Source: Rubrobacter sp. (GTDB lineage: Bacteria; Actinomycetota; Rubrobacteria; Rubrobacterales; Rubrobacteraceae). Taken from it: DNA of 9,088 nucleotides. The notes under the pieces were generated by a model, which saw only the letters and a list, made by a program, of their open reading frames with translations, made no database searches and was not told the DNA's origin. Made by a program: the position numbers and the translations under genes. Each line of letters opens with the position of its first letter. The first letter of the stretch is position 1. Shown here one piece after another: positions 5,371-9,088 of this stretch. The DNA is taken from assembly GCA_013695335.1 (NCBI GenBank), contig JACDAR010000366.1, forward strand, positions 1 through 9,088, read 5' to 3'.

Positions 5371-8300
5371 CCGCAGCCTCCACGAACCTGAACGACGCCC
5401 AGCTCGAGGCCGTCCTGCATCAGAGTGGGCCGGTCCTCGTACTCGCCGGGCCTGGAACAGGCAAGACGGGCGTGCTCGTCGAACGCATAGCCCACCTCGT
5501 CGGGGGGCGGGGCGTGAGTCCGGAGCGCATCCTCGCCCTCACCTTCTCCCGCCGCGCCGCAGACGAGATGTCCGAGCGCGTGAAGGCTCGCGTCCCTGAC
5601 GCCGCCCTCGTCGAGGCCCGAACCTTCCACTCCTTCGCCCTCTCACTCGTCAGGCGGCATGCGGCCTCGCTCGGTCTACGAAACGCGCCGGAGATCGTGC
5701 CAACCAACGAGCAGTGGGCGCTGGTATCTGACGTTCTCGGCGCGGAAGACCCTGCATTGTGGGGACTGCCGCCAGGGGCTTTCGAACGGCCAGCCACGGT
5801 GCGCGAGGTGTACGACCTGATGCTACGCTCCCAAGAGTACCTGCTCGACCCCGAAAAACTACGGGAGCTCGGGGACCGGAGCGGAAGGAAGTTCCTGAAC
5901 CGGGCGGGGAGCGTGATGCAGGCTTACGGGGATCGCCTGGCATCGGCGTCGAAGGCTGACTACGAGGGCGTCGTGCAGCACGCTCTGAAGCTGCTCGCGC
6001 CCGGTATGGAGTCGGCGCGCGAGATCCGGACCCGCTACGACCACGTCCTCGTAGACGAGTTCCAGGACACCAACCGCAGCCAGATGGAGCTTCTCAGGCG
6101 GCTCATGCCTAGAGAGAGGCCGGATCTCTTCTGCGTCGGCGACGACGCCCAGAGCATCTACGGGTTCCGCGGCGCCCGCATCGAGAACGTCAGGGAGTTC
6201 GGCGAAGCGTTCCCGGCGGCCCGCCAGATTCAGCTAAGGACCAACTATCGCTCCGCCGCGCACATAGTCTCCCTGGCCGAACAGGTTATCAAAGGCGACG
6301 AGAGTCGCCCTCCCCGCGAGCCCCAGAATGTCTCCGTAGCCACCAACCTCGGTACCGTGTTGCACAAGGTAGCCTCCAGCCCGAAGGAGGAGGGGGATTG
6401 GGTCGCGGACCGAATAGTCGAGCTCACGCAGGGCGAAGGCATACCCTGCGAGAACATCGCCATCCTGCGCCGCAGCCTCCTCGACGCCGCACCCCTCGCA
6501 GATGCGCTCGCCTCCCGGAGCATCCCCGTGGACGTGGCGGTCTCACCCGCGGGATCGTCAGCCCGACATCTCGCCACCCTGCTCGCGGCCTGCGACGGTG
6601 AGGAACCAGGCCCGACCCTGGCCTCCGGCGCCCTCGTCTCCCCGCTCTGCGGCGTTCCCGCTGAAGCCGCCCGCGCCCTGCGCATATCCGCCGAAGCGGG
6701 CGAAAGATCAGTCTTTGACATCCTGAGATCCCGAGACACAGTCGGCAGCGTATCAGACGAAGATATGGAGATCGCCCGTTCCGTAGTGCGGACTGTGGAT
6801 CGGGCGGCAGGGCTGGAGGATTTCACTGCTAAAGTCGATGCCTTGTGGAAAGGACTTCCGTCCACGAAGGGGCTCTTCGAGCGCCACGAGCAGGATGAGG
6901 AGGCGGCGCGCTCGCTCACGGACGCGCTCTCGTTCGTCCGCTCCGCCCACGCCTACGCCCGCATGAGCCGGAGGCCGACCGTCGAGGGATTTCTCAGGGC
7001 TGGCAGGATGCTGCACGAGGACTCGGACACGTGGGCTCCCTCTTCTCCCCCGGCGGAAGGGGCTGTCCGTCTTCTGACGGTCCATGCTTCCAAGGGGCTC
7101 GAGTTCGACGCCGTGTTCGTGAGCGGCCTGGTGGACGAGCGATTCCCCGTGAGGCCGCGGGGCGTGAGGTTCGTGGACCCTGGCCTGCTCACCAAAGGCG
7201 TAGCGACCCCGAGGGCTGACCTCGACCGATCCCACCTCTTCGAGGAGCGGCGCCTCTTCTACGTTGCCATGACCCGCGCCAGAACCTACCTGTTCCTTAC
7301 GGGCGTGGAGGAAGCGGCGGAGGATGGAATGAAGGCTTCGCCCCTTCTGCGCGAGCTGGAGGATCGCCTCGTCGGGCTGGCGGAGAGTTCTCATCACAGG
7401 CGGTTCTGGGTCTCGCGTGAAGGCGCGATCGAAGACCTCCGTCGTACCACCTCGGACCAGAACGCGCATCTTGCTTCGAGGTTCGCCGCAGCGAGGACTC
7501 TGGTCTCGATGGGCGAGGATGCTTCTGGCTGGTGGCGCTATCTCGAAGCCACGGAAGGAATGACTGTTGATCCGGATTTCGGCGATCTGCGAGCCCACGA
7601 AGTACTCGGACACCTCGAATGTCCCCTCCGGGCGTTCCTCGGGAAGATCTCCTCGGGCGGCGTCTGGCGGGGCGGCACTGGACGCATGGCCTTCGGCGCG
7701 GTCTTCAGCGACGGTCTGCGGCGCTTCCTCGACGGCGAGACGAGCAGCCTTACGGAAGCCGTTCTGGAGGGCGTCGAAGCCAGGGATTTCGGGGGGCCAG
7801 CCCTGAAGGAATACTGGAAACGCCAGGCGCTCGATACTGTGGCTACGTGCGAGGCATGGGCCGCGGAGACGCGCGATCGCCTCATAACTTCCGGCGGAGA
7901 GTGGGATCTGAAGATCGGGGGGCACACCATTTCGGGCAGGCATGGCCCTGTGGTCGAAGAGGATGGAGACAGGGTACTTCTGCGGGTGACGACCGGTAAG
8001 AGCCTCATGAGCAAGGCCGACGCCGCCACCAGGACCGACCTCGCGCTCCCTGCCCTCGGGGTCGGGGTTGACAGGGCGAGGTACGTCTATGCGAGAAAGC
8101 TGGCGTATGGGGCGCCCACGGAGCGGAACCTCGACACGTCGAACGGGCTCGAGGGTTTCAGGGATGAGCTTGGCGTGGCGGTCGGGGAGATGGAGCGGGG
8201 GGGGATCCCGGCCCGCCCCCGGAAACCGGAGATCTGCGATAACTGCGCTTTTCGGAGCATCTGTCCGCTTCACAAGGAGGATGAGCCGTGGGCAGGGTGA
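5367..8300 (+). CDS. UvrD-type helicase with degenerate RecB-like Fe-S nuclease domain (AdnA-like)
   Basis: 977-residue superfamily 1A DNA helicase fused to a C-terminal RecB/AddB-type nuclease fold, the architecture of AdnA. It probably unwinds and resects DNA ends with the next gene's product. All motor motifs are intact: Q motif around LNDAQ (8-12), Walker A AGPGTGKT (27-34), motif Ia ALTFSRRAADEM (57-68), Ib TFHSF (86-90), DEFQD (230-234), motif III VGDDAQSIYGFRGA (257-270), motif IV RTNYRS (291-296), motif V TVHASKGLEFD (571-581) and motif VI VAMTRA (633-638). The nuclease region (about 742-970) keeps the Fe-S staple cysteines C752 (ECP) and C957-x2-C960-x5-C966. The expected His, Asp, Asp and Lys of the active site align with S781, G860, R873 and T875, so the domain looks catalytically dead. 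ATG 5367 overlaps the regulator stop by ATGA and has GGAG at 5356-5359, seven bases upstream. It overlaps the next gene by 13 bases. Confidence 0.92.
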   Translation: MTAASTNLNDAQLEAVLHQSGPVLVLAGPGTGKTGVLVERIAHLVGGRGVSPERILALTFSRRAADEMSERVKARVPDAALVEARTFHSFALSLVRRHAASLGLRNAPEIVPTNEQWALVSDVLGAEDPALWGLPPGAFERPATVREVYDLMLRSQEYLLDPEKLRELGDRSGRKFLNRAGSVMQAYGDRLASASKADYEGVVQHALKLLAPGMESAREIRTRYDHVLVDEFQDTNRSQMELLRRLMPRERPDLFCVGDDAQSIYGFRGARIENVREFGEAFPAARQIQLRTNYRSAAHIVSLAEQVIKGDESRPPREPQNVSVATNLGTVLHKVASSPKEEGDWVADRIVELTQGEGIPCENIAILRRSLLDAAPLADALASRSIPVDVAVSPAGSSARHLATLLAACDGEEPGPTLASGALVSPLCGVPAEAARALRISAEAGERSVFDILRSRDTVGSVSDEDMEIARSVVRTVDRAAGLEDFTAKVDALWKGLPSTKGLFERHEQDEEAARSLTDALSFVRSAHAYARMSRRPTVEGFLRAGRMLHEDSDTWAPSSPPAEGAVRLLTVHASKGLEFDAVFVSGLVDERFPVRPRGVRFVDPGLLTKGVATPRADLDRSHLFEERRLFYVAMTRARTYLFLTGVEEAAEDGMKASPLLRELEDRLVGLAESSHHRRFWVSREGAIEDLRRTTSDQNAHLASRFAAARTLVSMGEDASGWWRYLEATEGMTVDPDFGDLRAHEVLGHLECPLRAFLGKISSGGVWRGGTGRMAFGAVFSDGLRRFLDGETSSLTEAVLEGVEARDFGGPALKEYWKRQALDTVATCEAWAAETRDRLITSGGEWDLKIGGHTISGRHGPVVEEDGDRVLLRVTTGKSLMSKADAATRTDLALPALGVGVDRARYVYARKLAYGAPTERNLDTSNGLEGFRDELGVAVGEMERGGIPARPRKPEICDNCAFRSICPLHKEDEPWAG
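8274..8280 (+). promoter_or_regulatory. strong ribosome binding site for the second helicase
   Basis: AAGGAGG, seven bases before the GTG at 8288 and inside the 3' end of the preceding helicase gene. It decides the GTG at 8288 over the in-frame GTG at 8297. The ATG at 8281 is in another frame. Confidence 0.8.
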
Positions 8301-9088
8301 GGACGCCGACAACGGAGCAGGCGGCCGTAATCCGTCTTTCCGGCGGACCGGCCAGGGTGCTGGCTGGGGCAGGGTCGGGCAAGACCCACACCATGACCGA
8401 GCTGGTGAGCTACAGGGTGGACGAGCACCTGAGAAAACTCGGTGGGACAGCCCCGGAGCGTATCCTGGCGCTCACGTTCACCGTGAAGGCTGCCGATGAG
8501 ATGCGCTCCAGGCTGCTTTCGCGCATAGGCGAGCAGGCGCTCAAGCTCACGGTCTCAAACTTCCACTCATTCGCTTTGCAGATGGTGCGGGAGAACGCCG
8601 CCGTGCTCGGGCTGGAGCCGGACGCCCCTGTCCTCAGGCGCGGTAGGGCGTGGCTGATGGTTCTGGATGAACTGTCGGCCCGGGATCTCTCGCTGCGGCG
8701 CCTGGATCTCTCGAATCCCGCGGGAGCGGCTGACAGGGTTCTCACCCTACTCTCCCGCGCCAAGAACGATCTTGTCTCACTCGAACGGTTGAAGGAGCGC
8801 ACGGAGCAGGATCTCACGCAGGCGGAGCGGAACGGTGACGGGGTGGTATTCGAGGAGCGGCTCGACCTTATAGAACTCGCCGTGAGGTTCGAGGCCAGGC
8901 GCAAGAAGCGCGGGTTGTTGCGTTACGAGGACATGATCGAACTCGGGGCACACGTCCTCGGACACGAAACCCTTGGTGAGCCTTACAGGGACCGCTACGA
9001 GTTCGTCGTGGTTGATGAGTTCCAGGACACCAACCCGGCCCAGCTCCGCTTCGTCGAGCTTCTCGCTGGCGGTGACCTCTCCAGGGTG
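8288..9088 (+). CDS. UvrD-type helicase, AdnB-like, 3' partial
   Basis: The first 267 residues of a second superfamily 1A helicase, running open through the right edge. Visible motifs: TPTTEQAAVI Q-motif region (6-15), Walker A AGAGSGKT (26-33), motif Ia LALTFTVKAADEM (60-72), Ib NFHSFALQMV (91-100), RYEDMI (212-217) before motif II, and VVVDEFQDTNPAQ (240-252). It resembles the preceding helicase in its first 100 residues (both have ERILALTF and FHSFAL), so the two are paralogues from an old duplication, as in AdnA/AdnB. The GTG start is set by a consensus AAGGAGG seven bases upstream, and the gene overlaps its neighbour by 13 bases, which implies coupled translation of two subunits. Motifs III-VI and any C-terminal nuclease domain lie outside the window, so nuclease activity cannot be judged. 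Confidence 0.92.
   Translation, partial: MGRVRTPTTEQAAVIRLSGGPARVLAGAGSGKTHTMTELVSYRVDEHLRKLGGTAPERILALTFTVKAADEMRSRLLSRIGEQALKLTVSNFHSFALQMVRENAAVLGLEPDAPVLRRGRAWLMVLDELSARDLSLRRLDLSNPAGAADRVLTLLSRAKNDLVSLERLKERTEQDLTQAERNGDGVVFEERLDLIELAVRFEARRKKRGLLRYEDMIELGAHVLGHETLGEPYRDRYEFVVVDEFQDTNPAQLRFVELLAGGDLSRV

Noticed and set aside
6753..8312. A 519-codon open frame on the - strand inside the AdnA-like gene
   Set aside because: It is a shadow of the helicase-nuclease coding frame, with Arg/Pro-rich low-quality composition and no motif; the + strand frame has all helicase motifs.
1..9088. CRISPR arrays, tRNA or rRNA genes, transposases, integrases and attachment sites
   Set aside because: No direct-repeat series, no cloverleaf-like sequence, and no mobile-element protein motifs were seen; nearly the whole window is accounted for by + strand genes.

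Overview
The window is GC-rich (clearly above 60 %), and every supported gene lies on the + strand. High GC, frequent AGG (Arg) and ATA (Ile) codons, a PafB/PafC-type pair of WYL regulators and a tandem pair of AdnA/AdnB-like helicase-nuclease genes together suggest a high-GC actinobacterium, possibly from a deep lineage such as Rubrobacter. This placement is an inference from style and gene content; no rRNA or taxonomic marker gene is present.

Layout: (1) 2-1534, the 3' part of a PAS-GGDEF-EAL cyclic-di-GMP enzyme whose start lies upstream of the window. (2) 1535-1678, a short intergenic stretch without a convincing terminator. (3) 1679-2293, a small membrane-anchored protein with a poly-glycine linker and a DUF4352-like extracytoplasmic domain. 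(4) 2327-3256, an ARPP-1/DUF6569-type protein of unknown function. (5) An AT-rich promoter island (3268-3293) followed at once by a perfect 9-bp inverted repeat (3297-3322). (6) A tightly packed operon from 3299 to beyond the right edge: WYL regulator 1 (PafB-like), WYL regulator 2 (PafC-like), an AdnA-like UvrD helicase with a C-terminal Fe-S/RecB-type nuclease fold, and the 5' part of a second, AdnB-like UvrD helicase. The operon junctions are ATGA overlaps (4417, 5367) and a 13-bp overlap (8288-8300), so the four products are probably made in coordinated amounts.

How the genes may work together: PafB/PafC-type WYL heterodimers are known in mycobacteria as transcriptional activators of the LexA-independent DNA-damage response, and AdnAB is the actinobacterial end-resection motor-nuclease. 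Here the regulator pair is fused at operon level to the helicase pair, without the Pup-proteasome genes that normally neighbour pafBC. This looks like a self-regulated DNA-end-processing module, for repair or for defence against foreign DNA. The most unusual point is that the AdnA-like subunit keeps all helicase motifs and the four cysteines of the Fe-S staple but appears to have lost all the catalytic residues of its nuclease domain. No tRNA, rRNA, CRISPR array, transposase or integrase is visible.
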